Shown: piece after piece, positions 1 through 6,890 of the stretch | Numbering within the stretch: the stretch's first letter is position 1 | Layout: each line of letters begins with the position of its first letter | Origin: Archangiaceae bacterium | GTDB lineage: Bacteria > Myxococcota > Myxococcia > Myxococcales > Myxococcaceae | DNA: 46,862 bases | Assembly (NCBI GenBank): GCA_016879935.1 | Contig: JAACJQ010000131.1 | Location: forward strand, 1 to 46,862 | Reading direction: 5' to 3' | Notes under the pieces: generated by a model | The model's input: only the letters and a program-made list of their open reading frames with translations | What the model was told of the DNA's origin: nothing | Databases searched by the model: none | Position numbers and translations under genes: made by a program

Positions 1-259
1 AGAGCCCAAGGGCCATGGCACCGGCCAGTGGATCGAGGGGAAGACCTCGCTCGCCGATGGGGCCGAGGTGGCGATCGTCGAAGACGTGATCACGACTGGC
101 GCGTCGACGATCAAGGCCATCGAGCGGGCGAGGGCCGAGAACCTGAAGCCTGTGGCTGCGTTCGCGCTCGTCGATCGCCAGGAAGGCGGCCGCGAAGCGA
201 TCGAGGCGCTCGGGGTGAAGGTGTACTCGTTGTTCACGCGCGAGGATTTTCCTCGATGA
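1..259 (+). CDS. pyrE: Orotate phosphoribosyltransferase, C-terminal part (5' end outside window)
   Basis: Reads from the window edge in the frame starting at base 2 and ends at TGA 257-259. It joins orotate to PRPP to make OMP in de novo pyrimidine synthesis (cytosol). Visible are the family stretch KGHGTGQWIEG, which forms part of the active-site loop, and the PRPP-binding motif VAIVEDVITTGAS, followed by the final Rossmann-like strand and helix. About 85 residues remain of an enzyme that is usually 180-215 long. The stop overlaps the next start (ATGA at 256-259), so the lipoprotein downstream is translationally coupled. Identification is firm; the missing N-terminus is only due to the window boundary. 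Confidence 0.93.
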   Translation, partial: EPKGHGTGQWIEGKTSLADGAEVAIVEDVITTGASTIKAIERARAENLKPVAAFALVDRQEGGREAIEALGVKVYSLFTREDFPR

Positions 260-855
260 CGCGGGTGGCGCTCGTGGGCCTCGCGCTGGCGCTGAGTTCG
301 TGCGCGAACGCCCGCATTCCGCGCGTGGGCGGAGACCCTCCGCCAGCCGACACGGACGCCGCCTTCGAGTCGGCGTATCAGCAGACGCTCGAGCGCTACA
401 CGCGCAGCCAGGGCGTCTTCGACTTCTTCGACACCAAGCTCTTCGTGCACGCCACGTGGGAGTCTGCGCCGTTCATGGAGGCGCGGGTGAAACGCTTCTC
501 ACGCTTCCGCGCGATGCCGGTCGAAGAGGAGCGGGCCGCGATGGAGGCCGAGCGGCAACGCCTCTCTGACGTGACGGAGTTCCACCTCGCGGTGCACGCG
601 AACGACCCGAAGATGGACGACTTCGATCGCGCAGGCTCGATGTGGCGCATCGCGCTGGTGGCCGACGGCAAGGAGTACACGCCGAAGCTGATCGAGCGCA
701 TCGGGCGCACCACGACCGAGCAGCGATCGATCTACAGCTACATGGAGCCGTTCTGGGTGGGCTACCGCCTGCGATTCCCGAAGACGAGCGGCCCGATGAC
801 GCTGAAGATCGCGTCGTCTGCAGGCAAGGCCGAACTCCAGTTCCCGGGGGAGTGA
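256..855 (+). CDS. Predicted lipoprotein of unknown function
   Basis: 199 residues starting MTRVALVGLALALSSC; the lipobox cysteine is residue 16, so a signal peptidase II lipoprotein is predicted. The ATG at 256 overlaps the pyrE stop and is preferred to an upstream in-frame extension that would run antiparallel in content to pyrE. The mature part is a mixed alpha/beta domain rich in Arg and Glu, with no motif I recognise. It may face the periplasm or be anchored in the outer membrane. It lies 6 nt before the transporter fusion gene and is probably co-transcribed with it. Function cannot be assigned. Confidence 0.8.
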   Translation: MTRVALVGLALALSSCANARIPRVGGDPPPADTDAAFESAYQQTLERYTRSQGVFDFFDTKLFVHATWESAPFMEARVKRFSRFRAMPVEEERAAMEAERQRLSDVTEFHLAVHANDPKMDDFDRAGSMWRIALVADGKEYTPKLIERIGRTTTEQRSIYSYMEPFWVGYRLRFPKTSGPMTLKIASSAGKAELQFPGE

Positions 856-861
856 CGCCGC

Positions 862-3800
862 ATGGCGCGCTCGTGGGCACGACGGCTGGCGCCTGCGGCT
901 GCGTTTCAGTTCTGCTTCATCGGCGCCGTCGCGATGCTCAAGCCCGCAACCAACGCGCTGGTGCTCTCTCGCTTTCAGTCGACCGCGATGCCGTGGCTGT
1001 ACCTCACGGCCGCCATCGTCACGGGCACGCTGGCCATCGCCGGTGCGCGGCTTGGTGGGCGACGACGCAGCCCCGGTTTCCTCGCGCTCCTGGGTGGCGT
1101 GGCGTCGTTCGCGTTTCTGCTGGCCGTGAAGTTCGACGTGCCCTTCACCTCGCTCGGCGCGTACCTCTTCACCGAAGCGCTGGCGACGCAGGTGTCGTTG
1201 GCCTTCTGGGGCACGGTGGGCGAGGCCTTCGACGCGCGGGAGTCGCGGCGGGCCTTCACGTGGATCAACGGCGTCGGCATGTCGGGAGCGATCGCGGGCG
1301 GCTTCCTCGCGCAGGTGGCGGCGCGGGTGGCGGGGGCTCCGGCGCTGTTGTTCGGCGGCGGAGCGCTACTGCTCGCGGGCTTCGCGGCGTTCCGGTTTCA
1401 CCAGAGTGAAGGCGCGTCTGCTCCGATGGCCCGCGGTGGGCTCGCGTCGGTTCGCACGGTGCTCGAGATGCCGTACGCATCGCTGCTGGCGGTGCTGGTG
1501 CTGGGCTTCTCGCTCATTCAGCAGCTGACCGACTTCGTGTTCCGTCAGCGCGCGGTCGAGCTGCTCGGCGAAGCCGACATGGCCGACGTCTTCGCCTCGC
1601 ACCAGCTGTGGACTGGCGTGTTCTGCGTCGTCTTTCAGTTCGTCGCGGCCGAGCCGTTGCTGCGGCGCCTCGGCATTCTTCGCTACGTCGCGCTCGTGCC
1701 CGGCTTCATCGCAGTGCTCACCCTCGTGAGCTGGGCGTGGCCTTCGGTCTGGGGCGCGTGGGCGCTCAAGCTGTTCGAGAGCGCGGCGAGCTGGTCGTTG
1801 CTGCCGGTGGCCGTGCAGCTGCTCTACGCGCCGCTGCCTGACGACGTTCGCGACGGGGTTCGGCGCACCATCGACGGGCTGCTCCGCAAGGCAGGCATGG
1901 GCGTCGCGGGTGTGCTGCTGCTGGCGGTGTCGGCGACGGTCGGGCTCTCGGGCGTGCTGGCGTCGGTGCTCGTCGCGTGCGCGGCGCTGGGCGTGGTGCT
2001 GTGGCGCATTCGGCCGCGCTACCTCGAGGCGCTGCACGTTCGGGTGGCGGGCGTCGAGACGAACAACCTCGTGGGCACCGAGCAGCTGCTCGCGGAGGCC
2101 TTGCGCGCGCCGTCTCCCGAGAAGGCGCTCCGGGCCGCCGAGCTGCTCGAGTACGCGAACGTCATCGACGAGACGCACATTCGGCTCATGCTCGCGCACC
2201 CTCACGAGCGGGTGCAGACGCGAGGCGTGCAGCTCGCGGAGCGGCTCCAGACGACGGCGGTGGCGAGGCAGCTCGAGGTGCTGGTCGGTACCGGGGCGAG
2301 GCGCCCGCGAGATGCCGCGGTCTGGGCGCTGGCACGGCTCGCTCCCGAGCGAGCGCGGGTGGTCCTGCCGCCTTTGCTGACGAGCGAAGACGTCGGGGTC
2401 GTCACGGCCGCCGTTGGCGGAATGCTCTCGTTGCCCGGCCAGAAAGATGGGCGGGCGGTCGCCGCGTTCACGAAGCTCGTCGAGCGGGCGGGCAGGGCCC
2501 CCGTCTCTGAACGCCGTGAGGTCGCGCGGTTGCTGGGGCGCCTGGGCGATCCCGATCACTCCGCGATTCTGGGGCGCTACCTCGACGACGCCGATGGTTC
2601 GGTTCGCCAGGTGGCGATCACCGCGACGGGAGAAGGGCTTCACCTCGAGCTCGCGCCGAAGCTCTTGCGGTTCCTCTCGTGGCGAGACGAGCGCCGGTTC
2701 GCGCGTGATGCGCTGGCGGCCATGGGCGACGATCTCGTTCCGCTGCTCGCGATGACGCTCGACGATCGCAGCCGCGCGCTGTCGTTGAGAACACAGCTGC
2801 CACGCGTGCTGCGTCGCATCGGTACTCAAACGGCCTTCGACGCGTTGCTGCAATCGAACGCGCGAGACGACGCGTCGCTGCACTACCGCGTGGGCGCTGC
2901 GCTCGCGCGAATTCACGATGATCACCCCGAGTTCGACGTCGACCGAGGCCGCGTGATGGAAGCGCTCGTGCGGCGCCGCCACACGCGCGAGGAGTTGCTC
3001 CCGGCGTTTCGCTCGGTTCGCGCTGCGCTCGGAGATTCTTCACTGCTCACACGAGTGCTCGGCGATCGGCTCGATCAGGCCTTCGAGCTGTCGCTGTGGC
3101 TGCTGGGGCTCTTGCACGATTCCCGCTCGTTGCGGCGCGCACACGCCCACCTCACGGGCAACGACGGCAAGCGCAGGGCGTGGGCGCTCGAACTCGTCGA
3201 CAACCTGCTCTCCGACGACGAGAAAGAGCTCATCGCCGAGGTGATCGAGACCCCGCATCGCGCCCAACCCCTGGGTGACGAAGACGCGGCGCGGGTGTTC
3301 GTCGAAGAGCTGTGCCTGAGCACCGACTTCACGTTGCGGGCGTGCGCGAGGCGGGTGGGGCGGGTGATGGGCGTCTGGACGAAGCCCCCGAAGGAGGACG
3401 ACATGAGTGACGTGACGGTGAAGCGGCTCTTCGCGCTCGAGGGCGTCGAGATCTTCGCGCAGAGCGACGTCGACGATCTCGCCGCCGTGGCCGGCGTGGC
3501 GAAGGAGCAGACGTTTCGCAAAGGCGAGCGCATCTACGCCGAGGGCGACCCTGGCGACGCGCTCTACGTCATCGTCGACGGCTCGGCCGAGGCGCGTCGC
3601 GAGAACGAAGTCGTGCTGACCATGAAGGCGCGCGAGAGCTTCGGCGAGACATCGCTCTTCGACGGCGCGCCCCGCATCAACGAGGTCATCGCCACCAGCG
3701 ACACGTCGGTGCTGGTGATCGATCGCCGCGACTTCCTCGATCTGCTCGGCGATCGGCCGGAACTCCTCGGCGGCATGTTCCGGGTGATGTCACGGCAGCT

Positions 3801-3903
3801 GAAGACGATGGTCGTCGAAGTCGCCGCCCGTCGCGCGAACACGGGTGATCTGCCAGCGGTTTCGATGCCTCCCGTCTCGGAGACCGATCGAAACGTCTTC
3901 TGA
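862..3903 (+). CDS. NTT/MFS-like membrane transporter fused to HEAT repeats and a cyclic-nucleotide-binding domain
   Basis: 1013 residues. Residues 1 to about 380 hold roughly ten to twelve membrane segments and resemble ATP/ADP-translocase-like (NTT/TLC) and MFS carriers, with an N-terminal LKPATNALVLSRF stretch and a later EAFDARESRRAFTWINGVG stretch. Residues about 400-830 are HEAT/armadillo-type helical repeats (for example ALARLAPERARVVLPPLL, EVARLLGRLGDPDHSAILG). Residues about 855-975 form a cNMP-binding (CAP_ED) fold: FRKGERIYAEGDPGDALYVIVDG followed by the phosphate-cassette-like FGETSLFDGAPRINEV. The natural reading is a carrier gated or scaffolded by a cytosolic nucleotide sensor. 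The substrate is unknown, and similarity to nucleotide transporters does not prove nucleotide transport. Confidence 0.82.
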   Translation: MARSWARRLAPAAAFQFCFIGAVAMLKPATNALVLSRFQSTAMPWLYLTAAIVTGTLAIAGARLGGRRRSPGFLALLGGVASFAFLLAVKFDVPFTSLGAYLFTEALATQVSLAFWGTVGEAFDARESRRAFTWINGVGMSGAIAGGFLAQVAARVAGAPALLFGGGALLLAGFAAFRFHQSEGASAPMARGGLASVRTVLEMPYASLLAVLVLGFSLIQQLTDFVFRQRAVELLGEADMADVFASHQLWTGVFCVVFQFVAAEPLLRRLGILRYVALVPGFIAVLTLVSWAWPSVWGAWALKLFESAASWSLLPVAVQLLYAPLPDDVRDGVRRTIDGLLRKAGMGVAGVLLLAVSATVGLSGVLASVLVACAALGVVLWRIRPRYLEALHVRVAGVETNNLVGTEQLLAEALRAPSPEKALRAAELLEYANVIDETHIRLMLAHPHERVQTRGVQLAERLQTTAVARQLEVLVGTGARRPRDAAVWALARLAPERARVVLPPLLTSEDVGVVTAAVGGMLSLPGQKDGRAVAAFTKLVERAGRAPVSERREVARLLGRLGDPDHSAILGRYLDDADGSVRQVAITATGEGLHLELAPKLLRFLSWRDERRFARDALAAMGDDLVPLLAMTLDDRSRALSLRTQLPRVLRRIGTQTAFDALLQSNARDDASLHYRVGAALARIHDDHPEFDVDRGRVMEALVRRRHTREELLPAFRSVRAALGDSSLLTRVLGDRLDQAFELSLWLLGLLHDSRSLRRAHAHLTGNDGKRRAWALELVDNLLSDDEKELIAEVIETPHRAQPLGDEDAARVFVEELCLSTDFTLRACARRVGRVMGVWTKPPKEDDMSDVTVKRLFALEGVEIFAQSDVDDLAAVAGVAKEQTFRKGERIYAEGDPGDALYVIVDGSAEARRENEVVLTMKARESFGETSLFDGAPRINEVIATSDTSVLVIDRRDFLDLLGDRPELLGGMFRVMSRQLKTMVVEVAARRANTGDLPAVSMPPVSETDRNVF

Positions 3904-3906
3904 CGT

Positions 3907-4239
3907 TCAGGGAGCGCCGCAGCGCAGATAGGTGAGCACCCGCGCCTTCTCCATCGCGCTCAAGGCGAACCCCTCTGGCATCGAGCCTCGACTGATCTCA
4001 GACGTCACGCGCGACAGCGAAGCCTTCACGCTCGCCTGGGTCTGGTACTGCGCGGGGTGGCAGCGGTTGCAGTTCGCGGCGAAGAACGTCGAGCCGTACG
4101 CGCTCCAGGTGTCGGCGCAGGCGCTTCCGCCATCAACCCCCGACGTGGTGGTCACCGTCGCACTCGTGGTGACCGCATCGTCAGGTTCCACACCGCACGC
4201 TGCGATCGTGAACGCCGCCACCATCAGAATGCGCTTCAT
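3907..4239 (-). CDS. Small c-type-cytochrome-like lipoprotein
   Basis: 110 residues. The N-terminus MKRILMVAAFTIAAC gives a lipobox with Cys15. A Thr/Ser-rich tether (about 20-40) leads to a compact domain with one haem-attachment motif CNRCH at residues 57-61 and a plausible axial Met ligand in GSMPEGF (Met87). This is the minimal layout of a class I cytochrome c: CxxCH near the start, MP loop, final helix. It would be anchored to a membrane and carry electrons in the periplasm; the partner is unknown. It follows the poly-Ser barrel gene by 32 nt on the same strand, so both are probably one transcript. A non-redox role is possible. Confidence 0.75.
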   Translation of the reverse strand: MKRILMVAAFTIAACGVEPDDAVTTSATVTTTSGVDGGSACADTWSAYGSTFFAANCNRCHPAQYQTQASVKASLSRVTSEISRGSMPEGFALSAMEKARVLTYLRCGAP

Positions 4240-4271
4240 GCCCGCTGGTGATCAGCGGGCCTCTCGATCGA

Positions 4272-5240
4272 TCAGAACGCGATGCCCACGCCGACGTAGG
4301 GGCCCATCACCACGTCGCGGCAGCTCCAGTTTCCATTCGTGAGCTGGGTGCAGCCGCGGGTGTCTTCGGGCGTTCCACCGATCACGCCGCGGTCTTCGAG
4401 GATCTGCGAACGGAAGCCCGCGCGAATGCCGATGGAGTCGATGCCGAGCACCAGGCCAGCGCGCATGTCGAGCTGCCAGATCGGCCACGGCGTCGCGAAC
4501 ACGGCGCCCTCGATCGCGAACGGCCCCGCGATCCACAGCTGGCCCGAGAGGCCGCCGGTCGGCGCCATGATGATCAGATCTTGCGCGAAGAACGTGTCGG
4601 CGCCGAGCTCGGCGCGCAGGCGGCCGTATCGGCCAGTGAGGAACGCGAACGTGAGGTGGGCGTTGAGCTGCGACATCTGGTTCATCTGCGTCTGAATCGT
4701 CTGGCCCATCAGCGACACGCCAAAGCGCTCACCTTCGAAGAGCCCGGTGAGCCCGAGCACGTACCCCGAGCCGTTCGTCGTCGAGAGCGAGTACAGCCCT
4801 TCGACGCCCGCCGTGACGCGAATGCCCGACGGCTCCTCGCGCACCGACTCCTGCTGGCCCTGAACGACGACCGCGCCTGGAGCCGGCGTCCAGTACCCGT
4901 AGCCGTAGCCGTACGTCGGCACGAACGCGCCGGAGTAATAGCCGTAGCGGTACGGCCGGTACGAAGGCCCCCAGCCGTTGGACCAGCCGGTGTACCCGCG
5001 CGAGTAGCCCGAGCTGTACGAGCTCGACGACCCGCCCGAACCGACGGGAACGGCCCCGTGATAGTTGCTGCCCGACGAGGACGACGAGGACGACGAGCTC
5101 GAACTCGAGCTGCTGGAGGATGAGGAGGACGAGCTCGAAGAAGACGAGCCGCTCCCGCGTCGGCCGAACCGGGCCTCGGCGTTTCCAGCGACCAGCATCG
5201 ACACCACAAAACCGACCGACAGCGCGCGGCGTAGGCTCAT
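4272..5240 (-). CDS. Poly-serine outer-membrane beta-barrel-like protein
   Basis: 322 residues. The start is set by ATG 5240 with a GGAG Shine-Dalgarno about 7 nt upstream; the frame stays open far upstream, but that part is the antisense of other genes. Order: signal peptide (MSLRRALSVGFVVSMLVAGNAEA), Arg/Gly patch, 25 consecutive serines (codons 5073-5147), a Gly/Tyr/Ser-rich low-complexity section (GYSRGYTGWSNGWGPSYRPY), then about 190 residues of alternating strands ending in GPYVGVGIAF with terminal Phe, as in barrels inserted by BamA. The Ser/Tyr/Gly segment is probably surface-exposed or crosses the periplasm. No enzymatic motif is seen. Confidence 0.78.
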   Translation of the reverse strand: MSLRRALSVGFVVSMLVAGNAEARFGRRGSGSSSSSSSSSSSSSSSSSSSSSSSSSGSNYHGAVPVGSGGSSSSYSSGYSRGYTGWSNGWGPSYRPYRYGYYSGAFVPTYGYGYGYWTPAPGAVVVQGQQESVREEPSGIRVTAGVEGLYSLSTTNGSGYVLGLTGLFEGERFGVSLMGQTIQTQMNQMSQLNAHLTFAFLTGRYGRLRAELGADTFFAQDLIIMAPTGGLSGQLWIAGPFAIEGAVFATPWPIWQLDMRAGLVLGIDSIGIRAGFRSQILEDRGVIGGTPEDTRGCTQLTNGNWSCRDVVMGPYVGVGIAF

Positions 5241-5303
5241 TGGAAGACTCCTTCGACAACACGATACGAAAACGGCGGGAAAACATTCACTCCGGAGCCA
5301 CCT
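5241..5303. promoter_or_regulatory. Divergent promoter region between poly-Ser barrel and SGNH hydrolase
   Basis: A 63-bp spacer between divergent starts, clearly more AT-rich than its surroundings (ACGATACGAAAACGG, GGGAAAACATTCAC). It carries the Shine-Dalgarno sequences of both genes (GGAG for the minus gene, CCGGAG near 5292 for the plus gene). On the minus strand TATCGT lies at a position compatible with a -10 element. Promoters in both directions are inferred from gene orientation and base composition, not shown. Confidence 0.4.
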
Positions 5304-5954
5304 GTGGGATGGAAAACACTCGCGGTGCTGGTTGGTTTGGTCAGCGGGGCTGATGGGCCCACCGAGGCCATTCGGTACCTCGCCCTCGGAGACAGCTTCA
5401 CGATCGGCACCAGCACGCCCGAGAACCTGAACTTCCCCAGTCAGTTGAGCGCGCTGCTCAAGAAGCGCGGCCGAACGGTGCGCCTCGAGAACGTCGCGGT
5501 GAACGGCTACTCGACCAAGGAGATCATTCGCGACGAACTGCCTGCCCTCGACGTGGTGAAGCCAACCCATGTCACCCTCGCGGTCGGCGCGAACGACATC
5601 GTGCGCGGTAGCGGCCCGACTGAGTACCGGACGCGGTTGAAACAGATCTTCGCGAAGCTGAGCGCGGCAGGCCTTTCTGGCAACCGGCTGCTCGTGATTC
5701 CCCAGCCCGATTGGAGTCAGGCGCCGATCGCCGAAGCCTTCGGCGATCGCGACGAGCTGCGAGGCCGCATCGAGACCTACAACGGCATTCTGGCCGAAGA
5801 GACGAAGCTGGCCGGTGGCGTCTACATCGATCTGTGGCCGCTGATGATGGAGCAGGGGGCGAAGAAGTTGTTCGCCTCCGATGGCCTGCACCCGAACCAG
5901 AAGGCGTACACTGCCTGGGCTCAAGCGCTGGTCGAGCGCTTCGATTCCAGGTGA
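5304..5954 (+). CDS. SGNH/GDSL-family hydrolase (lipase/esterase-like)
   Basis: 216 residues from GTG 5304, with CCGGAG about 10 nt upstream. Block I is LALGDSFTIG (nucleophile Ser), block III is LAVGANDIV (Gly/Asn of the oxyanion hole), and block V is SDGLHPNQKAY, supplying catalytic Asp and His. These are all the SGNH landmarks in order and at usual spacing, so an active serine esterase, thioesterase or lysophospholipase-type enzyme is expected. The N-terminus (MGWKTLAVLVGLVSGADG) looks like a weak signal peptide, so the enzyme may be exported. It is 3 nt before the glycosylase gene and likely the first gene of the 5304-12240 run. The substrate cannot be told from sequence. Confidence 0.88.
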   Translation: MGWKTLAVLVGLVSGADGPTEAIRYLALGDSFTIGTSTPENLNFPSQLSALLKKRGRTVRLENVAVNGYSTKEIIRDELPALDVVKPTHVTLAVGANDIVRGSGPTEYRTRLKQIFAKLSAAGLSGNRLLVIPQPDWSQAPIAEAFGDRDELRGRIETYNGILAEETKLAGGVYIDLWPLMMEQGAKKLFASDGLHPNQKAYTAWAQALVERFDSR

Positions 5955-5957
5955 GGC

Positions 5958-6890
5958 ATGCCCGAGTTCCCCGATCTCGAGTGTTACCTGTCGGCGCTCG
6001 AGCCGCGCGTGAAGGGTCAGGTGATCGAACGCGTTCGGCTCGCGAGCCCGTTCGTGCTGCGCAGCGTGGAGCCGCCGCTCTCGGTCGTTCACGGCAAGCG
6101 CGTGCTCGGCTTTCGTCGCGTCGGCAAACGCATCGTCTTCGAGCTCGAAGAAGGGTTCTTCCTCGTCATTCACCTGATGGTCGCCGGCCGGCTGTACTGG
6201 AAAGAGGCGAACGCGAAGATCCCCGGGAGGGCGGGCCTCGCGGCGTTCGACTTCGCCAACGGTACGCTGCTCCTCACCGAGGTCAGCACGAAGAAGCGCG
6301 CGTCGATTCACGTCGTGCACGGTGAAGCCGCGCTCAAGCAGATGGATCGTGGGGGCCTCGAGGTGATGACGGCCCACCTCGATCAGTTCGCCGAGCGGTT
6401 GCGCCAGGAGAACCACACGCTCAAGCGGTCGCTCACCGACCCACGCCTGTTCTCGGCCATCGGCAACGCGTACTCCGACGAGATTCTGCATCGCGCGAAG
6501 CTGTCTCCCGTGAAGCAGTCGAAGTCGCTCACCGGCGAAGAGATCGCCCGGCTCTACGAAGCGACACGCGCGGTGTTGACCGAGTGGAAAGACCGCCTCA
6601 CCGCCGAGATCGGCGACGGCTGGCCCGAGAAGGTGACCGCGTTTCGCCCCGAGATGGCAGTGCACGGAAAACACAAACAGCCGTGCCCCGTCTGCGGCGC
6701 GGCGGTGCAGCGAATCGTCTACGCGGAGAACGAGACGAACTACTGCGCGAAGTGTCAGTCACAGGGGCGGCTGCTGGCCGATCGCTCTCTCTCTCGGCTG
6801 CTCAAAGACGACTGGCCGACCACCCTCGACGAGCTGGAGGAATATGTGGCCACTCGCGGGGCGACTCCGATAGGAAGGCGTCGACCATGA
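5958..6890 (+). CDS. Fpg/Nei-family DNA glycosylase homologue
   Basis: 310 residues. It opens with MPEFPDLE, matching the Fpg/Nei start where Pro1 (after Met removal) is the Schiff-base nucleophile and Glu2 is catalytic. GFRRVGKRIVFEL carries the conserved beta-hairpin Lys. LTDPRLFSAIGNAYSDEILH is the helix-two-turn-helix. The C-terminal zinc finger is CPVC...CAKC. It would excise oxidised bases and cut the DNA strand. Odd points: the zinc-finger Arg of E. coli Fpg (QRATFYC) is replaced by Asn here (ENETNYC), and the protein is about 40 residues longer than usual. The stop overlaps the next start (ATGA 6887-6890). Confidence 0.88.
   Translation: MPEFPDLECYLSALEPRVKGQVIERVRLASPFVLRSVEPPLSVVHGKRVLGFRRVGKRIVFELEEGFFLVIHLMVAGRLYWKEANAKIPGRAGLAAFDFANGTLLLTEVSTKKRASIHVVHGEAALKQMDRGGLEVMTAHLDQFAERLRQENHTLKRSLTDPRLFSAIGNAYSDEILHRAKLSPVKQSKSLTGEEIARLYEATRAVLTEWKDRLTAEIGDGWPEKVTAFRPEMAVHGKHKQPCPVCGAAVQRIVYAENETNYCAKCQSQGRLLADRSLSRLLKDDWPTTLDELEEYVATRGATPIGRRRP

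Noticed and set aside
1366-2982. 538-residue minus-strand frame
   Set aside because: Arg/Gln/Glu-rich with no domain and fully antisense to the transporter-HEAT-cNMP fusion; a product of GC-rich coding DNA.
5241-6674. Minus-strand extension of the poly-Ser barrel frame, about 478 residues upstream of its start
   Set aside because: It is antisense to the SGNH and Fpg genes, has no motif, and a Shine-Dalgarno-supported ATG at 5240 with a signal peptide gives a proper start.
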